Translations under genes and position numbers: made by a program
Shown here: positions 1 to 6,621 of the stretch, piece after piece
Numbering within the stretch: the stretch's first letter is position 1
Layout: every line of letters begins with the position of its first letter
The notes under the pieces: generated by a model
The model's database searches: none
What the model saw: the letters and a program-made list of their open reading frames with translations, nothing else
What the model was told of the DNA's origin: nothing
Assembly (NCBI GenBank): GCA_021795255.1
Contig: JAJYPQ010000116.1
Location: forward strand, 1-10,063
Source: Pseudomonadota bacterium
GTDB taxonomy: Bacteria; Pseudomonadota; Gammaproteobacteria; Acidiferrobacterales; Acidiferrobacteraceae
Direction of reading: 5' to 3'
Length of the DNA stretch: 10,063 bases

Positions 1-43
1 CGTCGGTTATGGCCGACTTCTGACTCTGTGAAATGCTTTACCA

Positions 44-55
44 ATACGGTATACT
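44..55 (+). promoter_or_regulatory. Candidate -10 box and short operator of the toxin-antitoxin operon
   Basis: TATACT at 50-55 is a 5/6 match to a sigma-70 -10 box. It overlaps a small inverted repeat, ATAC-G-GTAT, at 44-52. TACC at 39-42 and GGTA at 48-51 form a second, overlapping inverted repeat. HigA-type antitoxins usually repress their own operon by binding a palindrome over the promoter, so this is the natural operator position. No convincing -35 box is seen at the right distance. With this -10 box, transcription would start about 4 bases before the toxin ATG at 66, giving an almost leaderless message. Confidence 0.4.
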
Positions 56-65
56 AAAAACCCTT

Positions 66-395
66 ATGAAAGTCTCTTATGGCGATAGTGACCTTGAGGC
101 ACTATGCAGGCAGGCGAGGATTGCCATCAAGAAGCTGGGAGATCCTTCCGCAAAAAAGTTGCAACGCCGGATTGCGGAACTGCACGCGGCACGTATCGTC
201 GGCGAATTGGTGGCAGGGCGCCCCCATCCCCTTAAGGGCGACCGGGCAGGGGAATTTGCAGTAGATTTACATGGTGGGCATCGCCTTGTTTTTAGACCGA
301 CGCTGGAGACGGCGGCTCTCAAGCCCGACGGTTCGATTGACTGGGCAGCAGTGAATGAAGTGACGGTAATATGGGCGGGGGATTATCATGACTGA
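66..395 (+). CDS. higB: HigB-like type II toxin (RelE/ParE fold)
   Basis: Predicted 109-residue toxin of the HigB/'killer protein' branch of the RelE/ParE superfamily. Family members are small cytoplasmic proteins, usually mRNA interferases acting at the ribosome. The signature segment GRPHPLKGDRAGEFAVDLHG, followed by GHRLVF, is at about residues 53-78, and the C-terminal strand ends in WAGDYH; both are typical. The ATG at 66 is preferred over an in-frame ATG at 33, because homologues begin with a short M-x-V-x-Y-x-D stretch as here and because a candidate -10 box lies between the two starts. No Shine-Dalgarno is seen before 66. The gene overlaps the next one by 8 bases, giving the toxin-first order typical of higBA. 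The exact molecular target is inferred from the family only. Confidence 0.85.
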   Translation: MKVSYGDSDLEALCRQARIAIKKLGDPSAKKLQRRIAELHAARIVGELVAGRPHPLKGDRAGEFAVDLHGGHRLVFRPTLETAALKPDGSIDWAAVNEVTVIWAGDYHD

Positions 396-1512
396 TATGG
401 TGATACGTACCTACGAGACACTGGCGGATTTTGCGCCCGATTGGGTGGCGGTCCCAGGTGCTACTATTGCGGACTTGCTTGAAGAACGCGGCACGACGCA
501 GGTCGATCTGGCTAAAAGAACCGGCCTTTCTACCAAGCACATAAATCAGCTTTTAAAGGGCCAAGCGACAATCTCCGAAGAGACCGCTCTTAAGCTCGAA
601 CAGGTGCTCGGCAGTACCGCGCGTTTTTGGTTAAACCTTGAGAGCCAATACCGTGAACATCTCGCCCGCCGGGAAGAGATCGCGAGTTTGGGCAAGCAGG
701 TTGATTGGTTAAAAGAGCTACCGCTGGCGGACCTACACCGTTTCGGTTGGGTACGGAAATGCAACGATAAGGCGCAGCAAGTGTTTGAGTGTCTGCGCTT
801 TTTCGGTGTTGGGGCAGTAGACGCATGGCGGCGGGAATATGAGCAACCGGCTGCGGCTTACCGTGCTCCTGCAAAACTTACTCGTAACCCTGCCGCCGTT
901 TCATCTTGGCTGCGGCACGGCGAACGAGCCGCTGAGGACATGCGCCTCAGCGAATTCCGCAAAGAGCTTTTTGTGGCAGCGTTGCATGATATCCGTACGT
1001 TGACGCTCGAATCAGAGCCCGCTGTGTTCGTTCCCAAGCTAGAAGCGTTGTGCGCTGATTCAGGAGTGGCTGTCGTTATTGCGCCCGCACCTAAGGGGTG
1101 CCCTGTGAGCGGTGCGACCAAATGGTTGAGCGCAGACAAGGCGCTTATCATGCTGAGCCTGCGCGGTAAAACAGATGATAAGCTGTGGTTTTCTTTCTTC
1201 CATGAAGCCGGTCATCTCATTAAGCACGGCAAGAAGATGACTTTTCTCGATATGGCTGGCGAGGACGGACTCAGTCCTCAAGAAGAGCGGGAGGCTGACA
1301 CGTTTGCCCGAGATATGCTGATACCCCCCCACGACTATCGTGATTTTCTAGCACGAGGCCTTTTTACTCGCAATGCGATAAGCGATTTTGCAGAAGCCCT
1401 CAATATCGCGCCAGGAATAGTGCTGGGCCGTTTGCAGTACGAGAATAGAGTTGCCTGGGATCGGTTTAATGGCCTCAAGGTCAGCTTGCATTGGAATTCT
1501 GAAGAAGAGTAA
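388..1512 (+). CDS. higA: HigA-like antitoxin fused to an ImmA/IrrE metallopeptidase
   Basis: 374-residue protein. Residues 25-75 form an XRE-type helix-turn-helix (core TTQVDLAKRTGLSTKHINQL) as in HigA antitoxins, which neutralise the toxin and repress the operon. A helical linker of about 130 residues follows. The C-terminal half is an ImmA/IrrE (COG2856) zinc peptidase: HEAGH at 272-276 supplies two His ligands and the catalytic Glu, and the downstream EREADTFARDMLIP segment supplies the third ligand, probably Glu302. All these residues are intact, so the protease is predicted active. ImmA-type enzymes elsewhere cut XRE repressors; here repressor and protease lie in one chain. Plain HigA proteins are about 100 residues, so this is the long variant. 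The start at 388 has a purine-rich GGGCGGGGGA just upstream, and the 8-base overlap with the toxin gene implies translational coupling. Antitoxin activity is inferred from domain and position. Confidence 0.9.
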   Translation: MTDMVIRTYETLADFAPDWVAVPGATIADLLEERGTTQVDLAKRTGLSTKHINQLLKGQATISEETALKLEQVLGSTARFWLNLESQYREHLARREEIASLGKQVDWLKELPLADLHRFGWVRKCNDKAQQVFECLRFFGVGAVDAWRREYEQPAAAYRAPAKLTRNPAAVSSWLRHGERAAEDMRLSEFRKELFVAALHDIRTLTLESEPAVFVPKLEALCADSGVAVVIAPAPKGCPVSGATKWLSADKALIMLSLRGKTDDKLWFSFFHEAGHLIKHGKKMTFLDMAGEDGLSPQEEREADTFARDMLIPPHDYRDFLARGLFTRNAISDFAEALNIAPGIVLGRLQYENRVAWDRFNGLKVSLHWNSEEE

Positions 1513-1720
1513 GGGCGGGTTGGTTCTGAGTGAGTAGCCTTTTCTAGTAACGGATAAAGAGGCCGAGCGAGAGCCGTGTTACCAGTGGGACAATCGCGGG
1601 ACGCTGAGCCGTAAAACGGGGCGGTAATCTATAACGATGCGCAAAACCGATAGAGGCGTTAAGTCCCTGTTGTTGTTTACTTACCCTATCGCGCCGTGTT
1701 GTGACTTATTGAAAAGGGGA
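1513..1720. other. Gene-free stretch between antitoxin and att site
   Basis: No convincing gene, terminator or RNA is seen here. The stretch has three loosely similar copies of a GAGCCGT-like word (1571-1577, 1606-1612, and GCGCCGT from 1691). They could be recombinase arm sites or chance. The sequence immediately before 1721 does not fit the 5' half of the tRNA, so the break at 1720/1721 is sharp. Confidence 0.5.
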
Positions 1721-1766
1721 GACTCTGACTCCGTTAACCGAGGTTCAAATCCTCGTCCCCCAGCCA
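1721..1766 (+). other. Attachment-site scar: 3' fragment of tRNA-Gln (anticodon CTG)
   Basis: These 46 bases read as tRNA positions 30-76. They contain the anticodon loop CTCTGAC, the 3' anticodon strand TCCGT, a short variable loop, a perfect T-arm (CGAGG-TTCAAAT-CCTCG), the acceptor strand TCCCCCA, the discriminator G and an encoded CCA. The loop and T-arm closely resemble bacterial tRNA-Gln. The 5' half is absent: bases 1718-1720 cannot pair properly with the 3' anticodon strand, and no D-arm or 5' acceptor is found upstream. Tyrosine-recombinase elements leave exactly this when they integrate at the anticodon loop: the element restores the tRNA at one end and the displaced 3' end is left at the other. 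The intact tRNA-Gln and probably the integrase gene are predicted to the left of the window. The fragment itself cannot make a working tRNA. Confidence 0.85.
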
Positions 1767-1777
1767 ATAGAAATCGA

Positions 1778-1813
1778 GGGCTTAAGGGGTGAACACCTTA
1801 GGCCCTTTTCTTT
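1778..1813 (+). terminator. Rho-independent terminator, originally of tRNA-Gln
   Basis: Stem GGGCTTAAGG (1778-1787) pairs with CCTTAGGCCC (1796-1805) over 10 base pairs with one G-U, an 8-base loop and a TTTTCTTT tail. It lies 11 bases after the tRNA CCA end, the normal place for a tRNA terminator. It therefore marks ancestral chromosome beyond the integrated element. It may also limit read-through from the element into the region ahead. Confidence 0.8.
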
Positions 1814-1898
1814 GCCAGAAGATCAGCGTAAGGCGCCGTCCCAGGCTCTGATCGCCGGGTAGGCGTGGCTGGCAGTGGGGCGGTCTCGATCCGATGGC

Positions 1899-4800
1899 TC
1901 ACTCCTCAGGGCCGCCACGCGTTAAATAGCCCATAATCCAGGTGTCGAGTTGTTCTTCCGCGGCCTGTAGCGTCGTGAGGGTGGCGACCCGCGCACCCAT
2001 GGCATCGGTGTGCTCCTGTAGGCTTTCAATCATCAGGCGGTGGATGGTCGCGTGGAGGGTGGTAAGCGTGGTAGCGTTCGCCGCCTTCTTCAGCCAGTCG
2101 TGCAGCGGGCAGTGACAGGCATCTAGTGTCTCGGCAGCGACGCGTCCCCGCCCATAGCGTACGGTCTGGTCTACTGTGTGGAAAGAGGCGCGATGATGGG
2201 CGCGCGCGAGCCAAGCCGCCGTATCGGGAGGTGCTGGTCGTTCCCCCGTCCAGGGTGACGGCGCCTTCCAGTGGCGAACCCAGTTGGCTATCTCGGTGAT
2301 AGGGACGGGCCTACTGATCACATAGCCTTGGGCGTACCGGCAGCCGAGATCGCGCAACAGTATGCCCTGCTCGATTTGTTCGACGCCTTCTGCGACGGTG
2401 GCGAGGTTAAGGACTTGCGCCGCACTTAAAACCGCGCTGACGATCGCGAAGTCGCGCGGATCATTGGCCATATCCCCTACGAAGCTTTGATCGATCTTGA
2501 GGATGTCGCAGGGCAGCTTCTGCAGATAGTTCAGTGAGGCGTAGCCGGTCCCGAAGTCATCGAGGGCCACGGCCACCCCCAAGGCGCGGCATTCCTGCAA
2601 AACGGCACTCGCCTGGGTAAGGTCAGTGAGTTGACTCGTTTCTGTAATCTCGATCTCGAGTAAGCGTGCGTAGTCAGTGTTTTGTTTGAGCACTACCTGG
2701 AGGTCTTTCAAGAAGTCGGGGTGGAGGAGATGGGGGCCGTGAATATTGACAGCGACTGGGAGACTGAGACCCATCTTTTCGAAAGAGCGCACAGCCTCGA
2801 ACGCCTGCTCCAACACAAAGATATCGAGACGACGCATAAGTTCGGTATCTTGAACGATGGCATGGAAGTATTCCCCAGGGCCCCACACCTTGCCGTCGGG
2901 CTGAGGCCAACGTAGCAAGGCTTCGACGCTGCGCACGCGTCCGGTCATGATCTCGATCTGCGGCTGAAAATGCAAAACCGGCTCCTGGTTTTGCAAGGCG
3001 TTGGCAAAGTTGTGCTGGATGCGATGGCGATTCAGTAAACGCTCTTCCAAGGCCAGCGAAAAGAATCGGTACATATTTTTACCGAGGCGCTTGGCCTCGT
3101 AGAGCGCGAGGTCCGCGCGCCGGATAAGGTCATCGACGTGGAGTCCGTCGTCCGGCACCGCAGCGACCCCGATACTCACGGCCACCAAGAGCTGTTCATG
3201 TCCCCCGGCCGAGAAAGGGGGGTCGAGAGACCAACGGACGGCCTCAATGGCCTTGATTACTTGTTCCCGTTCGGTGATCTCCGAAAACAAGATCCCAAAC
3301 TCATCGCCCCCCAGTCGCGCTACCACGCTGCCGGCCGGGACCGCTGCTTGCAGGCGGTCCGCGACCCGCCGCAACAGCTCATCGCCTACGATATGCCCGA
3401 ATTGGTCGTTGATCCCCTTGAAGCCATCCAGATCCAGGATCGCGATAGCAGCCCCGTTCTTCGCGGCCGCGTGCGCTCTGGTGAGCTTTTCGATCTCCTT
3501 GCGAAACACTGTTCGGTTCGCGAGGCCGGTCAGGGCATCATGCTGGGCTTGGTAGAAAAGTTGCTGTTCCCGCTCGCTGTCGTCGAGCGAAAAGGCGAGA
3601 TCCTGGGCCAAACCCTCAAGGAGGTGTATCAGGGATGGCGAGAAGAGGTTGAGCTGCTCGGAACCGAGGGACAAGACTGCGACGATTCCGGCTCTTGTGC
3701 GGACGGGGAGGGCGGCCGCCGATTTGGTCCCAGCCTTATCGTGCATGGCACGCCAGGGGGCAAACCGTGGGTCGCTGGTCAGATCATCGGTAATCTCGAT
3801 ATGGCCACTGCGTACACAACAGCCCGCAGGTCCCCATCCCTCGGGCTGATCGGAATTGGCCGTGAACGTGCGGTGAAACCAATCGATATCGAGCGGGCGC
3901 TTTTCGCTCACGGCCACTACCTTGATATCGCCCGAGCCTTCGACCCGCCCGATCCAGGCGAAGAGCAGGCCTGTGTACGCGATGATGATGCGACACGTCT
4001 CGACGAACAGCTGCTCCGGTTCTGGGTGTCGGACGATGAATTGGTTCAGTTCGGTGACCGCGAGGTAGAAATCGCGTTGCTGTTCGGCCACAGCACGTTC
4101 GTTGCGGATCTGGAGATCGGTGGCGACCGTCAGAGCCTCCATCCGGGCGATGTGGCGGCGCGAGTAGTGGAAGTAGAGGGCGGCGCTCGCAATCAAAAGA
4201 AAGATGAGAAGTAACGGAATCTTAAGGCGATGGGCAAAGCTCTTGATCTGGGTCTGTAAGGGCAGACTGACGCCGACAATGAGTCCGTATCGGGAGAATT
4301 GATAGGCGCCTAGCCGCCAGCCGTCGCGGGTCTCTCCGGAAAAGACCCCGTGTCGGCGATAGAGCGTTTTTTGTAGGGTTCGTACGAGCGGTCCGTGGCG
4401 GAGGCTGTAGTGGGCCGCTTGCGGGTGCGGGAGTCGGTATTCGAGATCGCCGCCTTGCGTCAGGACGAAGACATGGAAGCCCTGAGGGAGTCGTCGGACC
4501 AATTGGTGCAGCTGTGGCCAGGAGGACAGGGGTCGCTGCAAGACGAGGGTCTGGTAGCGAGAAATGGGGCGCGCAAAGAGCAGGTAAGGCTTTTGTGCTC
4601 GAACGAAAGGGGGCGAGAAACACAGGTGGTGATGCAGCAGGCAAAGCGTGGCGACCGGCGGAATGGCGCTTCTGACTGCCTTGGGCTCTATGTGAAACAT
4701 CCCGGCTGCGATCACCACATGGTCGCGGGCGTCAAGGACGGCGGCCCCTGTGTTCTCTGGATGGTCAATGAGGTAGTGGCGTAAAGCGCGGCCGCGGGTG

Positions 4801-5045
4801 GCCGGTGGGACGGCCCTGAGAGTGGTTTTGAGGCGGCGTAGGTCATGGGCGACCGATTGCAGATAGGACTGTTCGATCCGCGCTACGGCGGTCGCTACGA
4901 CCGCCAAGCGGTGATTTGTGGCCATCTGCATGGCGTGCCAAGAGGCCACGATGAAGGCTATGGTGGTAATCAAGATTCCGAGCACAAAAAACGCCCAGAG
5001 CTTGTTCACGGCATGCGGGATGGAGCTTAAAGGGCGCGAGTTCAT
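1899..5045 (-). CDS. Membrane-bound c-di-GMP protein: periplasmic sensor-GAF-GGDEF-EAL-CZB-like
   Basis: 1048-residue predicted diguanylate cyclase/phosphodiesterase, which makes and/or degrades c-di-GMP at the inner membrane. Order: membrane helix about 17-35; periplasmic segment about 36-273, probably a PDC/Cache-like sensor; second helix about 275-293; short coiled linker; GAF about 325-490; GGDEF about 495-660; EAL about 670-925; C-terminal domain 945-1045. The cyclase signature GGDEF is exact (579-583) with metal aspartates in ILDLDGFK, but the RxxD inhibitory site is missing (PAGS at 570-573). The EAL side keeps the expected catalytic residues: E708 of EALLRW, N767, E799, D829-D830 of DDFGTGY, K850, E886 and Q906. 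The tail has His950/951/956, C979-x-L-x-x-W984 and H998-x3-H1002, the layout of CZB zinc-binding domains. The ATG at 5045 follows AAGGG by three bases. The gene points toward the att scar and is divergent from the porin gene. The signal sensed and the net activity are unknown. Confidence 0.95.
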   Translation of the reverse strand: MNSRPLSSIPHAVNKLWAFFVLGILITTIAFIVASWHAMQMATNHRLAVVATAVARIEQSYLQSVAHDLRRLKTTLRAVPPATRGRALRHYLIDHPENTGAAVLDARDHVVIAAGMFHIEPKAVRSAIPPVATLCLLHHHLCFSPPFVRAQKPYLLFARPISRYQTLVLQRPLSSWPQLHQLVRRLPQGFHVFVLTQGGDLEYRLPHPQAAHYSLRHGPLVRTLQKTLYRRHGVFSGETRDGWRLGAYQFSRYGLIVGVSLPLQTQIKSFAHRLKIPLLLIFLLIASAALYFHYSRRHIARMEALTVATDLQIRNERAVAEQQRDFYLAVTELNQFIVRHPEPEQLFVETCRIIIAYTGLLFAWIGRVEGSGDIKVVAVSEKRPLDIDWFHRTFTANSDQPEGWGPAGCCVRSGHIEITDDLTSDPRFAPWRAMHDKAGTKSAAALPVRTRAGIVAVLSLGSEQLNLFSPSLIHLLEGLAQDLAFSLDDSEREQQLFYQAQHDALTGLANRTVFRKEIEKLTRAHAAAKNGAAIAILDLDGFKGINDQFGHIVGDELLRRVADRLQAAVPAGSVVARLGGDEFGILFSEITEREQVIKAIEAVRWSLDPPFSAGGHEQLLVAVSIGVAAVPDDGLHVDDLIRRADLALYEAKRLGKNMYRFFSLALEERLLNRHRIQHNFANALQNQEPVLHFQPQIEIMTGRVRSVEALLRWPQPDGKVWGPGEYFHAIVQDTELMRRLDIFVLEQAFEAVRSFEKMGLSLPVAVNIHGPHLLHPDFLKDLQVVLKQNTDYARLLEIEITETSQLTDLTQASAVLQECRALGVAVALDDFGTGYASLNYLQKLPCDILKIDQSFVGDMANDPRDFAIVSAVLSAAQVLNLATVAEGVEQIEQGILLRDLGCRYAQGYVISRPVPITEIANWVRHWKAPSPWTGERPAPPDTAAWLARAHHRASFHTVDQTVRYGRGRVAAETLDACHCPLHDWLKKAANATTLTTLHATIHRLMIESLQEHTDAMGARVATLTTLQAAEEQLDTWIMGYLTRGGPEE

Positions 5046-5260
5046 GGGCCCTTAAGACTCGCGACCGAGATCAGATATTCCGTAGTTTGTGCGCACAGCG
5101 CGCGAAAGCCACCCTAGGCCGTGCCCGACAGGGCCCGGCGCTATCAGCCGCGGATCGCAAACGGTCAGTGACGCTCTCCTCATGGTAAGCCCGGCTCTCC
5201 GAGAAAGGGTGGGTAGCGGCCCGCGTTCCCCAAATGGGTCTATAAGCGAGTTCTTCTGTG
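5046..5260. other. Divergent intergenic region, left part
   Basis: This separates the c-di-GMP gene from the porin promoter. I see no gene with a plausible start site or coding pattern on either strand, and no convincing promoter for the minus-strand gene. A few short GC-rich inverted repeats occur around 5121-5150, but none has a terminator-like T-run. Confidence 0.4.
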
Positions 5261-5289
5261 TTGCATTTCCGTGCCCGGCTTGCTATATG
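5261..5289 (+). promoter_or_regulatory. Candidate sigma-70 promoter of the porin gene
   Basis: TTGCAT at 5261-5266 and TATATG at 5284-5289 are 17 bases apart, and a TG at 5281-5282 gives an extended -10 element. Transcription would start near 5296, leaving a leader of about 65 bases before the porin ATG. The hexamers are moderate matches; spacing and the TG element make this the best candidate. Confidence 0.5.
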
Positions 5290-5298
5290 TCCAAGCAT

Positions 5299-5313
5299 AG
5301 ACGCTCTGCGTCT
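5299..5313 (+). promoter_or_regulatory. Hairpin at the 5' end of the porin leader RNA
   Basis: AGACGC (5299-5304) and GCGTCT (5308-5313) form a perfect 6-base-pair stem with a 3-base loop. It begins a few bases after the predicted transcription start. There is no T-run directly after it, so it is not an intrinsic terminator. Such 5' hairpins protect some outer-membrane protein mRNAs (ompA is the classic case), and a role here is inferred only. Confidence 0.4.
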
Positions 5314-5361
5314 TAGTGTTACCTAAAAAAACATTCTGTTCGGTGAGGAGGCAATACCTAA

Positions 5362-6528
5362 ATGAAGTCCAAGGTCTTGGTAGCAGCAGTAAGCGCGGCT
5401 TTCGCGCTGGTCCCCGTCGCGGCAATGGCGGGTGTCAAAGTCGGGGGCATGGCCCAGGGGGAAATCGGATACTGGAAGGATACGAGCAATGGCGCGGTAG
5501 CGAGCCAGGGCACCAATACGACCGATAATGGGGCCGGGCGCCTCTGGGTGTCGGCAAGCCAGAAGTTGGGCTACGGCCTGACCGGCTTGGCCTTCGACAT
5601 GTTCAAGGTCAACACCGTCGGTAACGGCAATTTCGATTCCTCGCCGTTTGGTACCGGCCTGAATGCCGGCGAGCAATATGTCGGTTTGCGCGGTGGCTTC
5701 GGTACCATCGAAATCGGTAAAGTGGCAAGCCCTTACAAATATGCGGGCGGTGTCGCTTGGGACGCCTTCCTTTATACCGACCTGCAGGCGCGGGGGAATG
5801 GTGGCATGGCCGGCGGTATCTTCGGACAGAATGGCTTTATGAGCGACTCCGTCCGTTATTCCTCGCCGGATTTCTCCGGGTTCAAGATAGGGGTTGCTTA
5901 TAGCCCGATGAATCCCGGCGTGAACGGCAGTGCGAGTAACGTTGGCGGTGCGGCGCACGGCGGTACGACGACCACTACCACCGGTCTGACCGCCCAACAC
6001 GGCGATTACTCGGCGGCCTTGACCTGGAAGGCCATGGGCTGGGACGTGATCGTGGCCCATGATCATGCCGGGACCATCAACGGCCTCGCCGCCTATAAGC
6101 CCTCCCCGCAACTGGTCGGCGTGGGCGATGGCCTGCAGTACGCGAACTTCAACGAGGCCCAGAACAACACCAAGTTCGGCGCCAAATACAACTTTGGCCC
6201 GGTGGCGGTCATGGGCCAGTTCGAGAACTTGGATACCGCGGGCCAGTCGGCCCCGAGTCATGATCTCTTCGTGGGCGTGGACGGAAACCTCGGTCCTTGG
6301 GCCCCGATCGTGCAGGCCGGCGAGACTACCGATAAGTATTACCCCGGTGCCAACGTGAAAGTGAACTATGTGGCGGTCGGCGCCTGGTATCACTTCAAGA
6401 AGGGCTTTGGGATATATGGTGGTTACCGGCGTACCCAGGTCTCGGGTGTTAACACCAATGTGACGGCCACGGGCGCGGCCAACGGCACCCAGAACGTGTT
6501 CTCGATCGGTATGCGCAAGGTGTTCTAA
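5362..6528 (+). CDS. Outer-membrane porin (Gram-negative porin family)
   Basis: 388-residue predicted beta-barrel porin forming diffusion channels in the outer membrane. Residues 1-23 are a classic signal peptide: basic MKSK start, hydrophobic core, and AMA before the cleavage site, with the mature protein starting GVKVGG. The rest alternates short aromatic-rich strands with Gly/Asn/Thr-rich loops. The chain ends in MRKVF with the terminal Phe recognised by the BAM assembly machinery. No cysteines are seen in the mature protein. Length suits 16-strand general porins (about 350-400). AGGAGG at 5346-5351 is a strong ribosome site, about 10 bases before the ATG. A run of six Thr near residues 204-209, in a Gly-rich stretch, is probably an exposed loop. 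The gene is monocistronic: own promoter upstream, terminator 24 bases downstream. Substrate selectivity cannot be read from sequence. Confidence 0.87.
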   Translation: MKSKVLVAAVSAAFALVPVAAMAGVKVGGMAQGEIGYWKDTSNGAVASQGTNTTDNGAGRLWVSASQKLGYGLTGLAFDMFKVNTVGNGNFDSSPFGTGLNAGEQYVGLRGGFGTIEIGKVASPYKYAGGVAWDAFLYTDLQARGNGGMAGGIFGQNGFMSDSVRYSSPDFSGFKIGVAYSPMNPGVNGSASNVGGAAHGGTTTTTTGLTAQHGDYSAALTWKAMGWDVIVAHDHAGTINGLAAYKPSPQLVGVGDGLQYANFNEAQNNTKFGAKYNFGPVAVMGQFENLDTAGQSAPSHDLFVGVDGNLGPWAPIVQAGETTDKYYPGANVKVNYVAVGAWYHFKKGFGIYGGYRRTQVSGVNTNVTATGAANGTQNVFSIGMRKVF

Positions 6529-6552
6529 GTCGTCTCTCGTTGTGTGTTTCAG

Positions 6553-6579
6553 AAACGGGGCCTCAAGGCCCCGTTTTTT
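6553..6579 (+). terminator. Strong Rho-independent terminator of the porin gene
   Basis: AACGGGGCC (6554-6562) pairs with GGCCCCGTT (6567-6575) around a TCAA loop and is followed by an uninterrupted T-run to 6579. The stem is GC-rich, starts about 25 bases after the porin stop codon, and separates the porin from argC. Confidence 0.92.
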
Positions 6580-6591
6580 ATGGCGCTCTGC

Positions 6592-6597
6592 TACAAT
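6592..6597 (+). promoter_or_regulatory. Possible -10 box of argC
   Basis: TACAAT at 6592-6597 is a 5/6 match to the sigma-70 -10 box and lies 24 bases before the argC ATG. No good -35 box is found, since the expected place overlaps the porin terminator. argC must have a promoter here because the strong terminator lies just upstream, but the exact element is uncertain. Confidence 0.35.
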
Positions 6598-6621
6598 GAC
6601 TCGCTTTAAAAGGGGGGCTTT

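Noticed and set aside
2..17. Hairpin GTCGG...CCGAC as a terminator of a gene to the left
   Set aside because: The stem is short and no T-run follows; without upstream sequence it cannot be supported.
1721..1766. A functional tRNA gene at the tRNA-Gln-like block
   Set aside because: No 5' acceptor strand, D-arm or proper 5' anticodon strand exists upstream, so it cannot fold as a tRNA.
1637..1792. A 51-codon plus-strand frame running through the tRNA fragment into the terminator
   Set aside because: Its second half is simply the translated tRNA and terminator stem; such frames are common artefacts at tRNA loci.
3138..4214. A 358-codon plus-strand open frame inside the c-di-GMP gene
   Set aside because: It is antisense to the GAF-GGDEF coding region, which has exact catalytic motifs. 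No domain or ribosome site supports it.
5962..5985. Threonine codon run in the porin as a phase-variation repeat
   Set aside because: The Thr codons are mixed (ACG, ACC, ACT), so there is no perfect simple repeat likely to slip; it is better read as a low-complexity loop.
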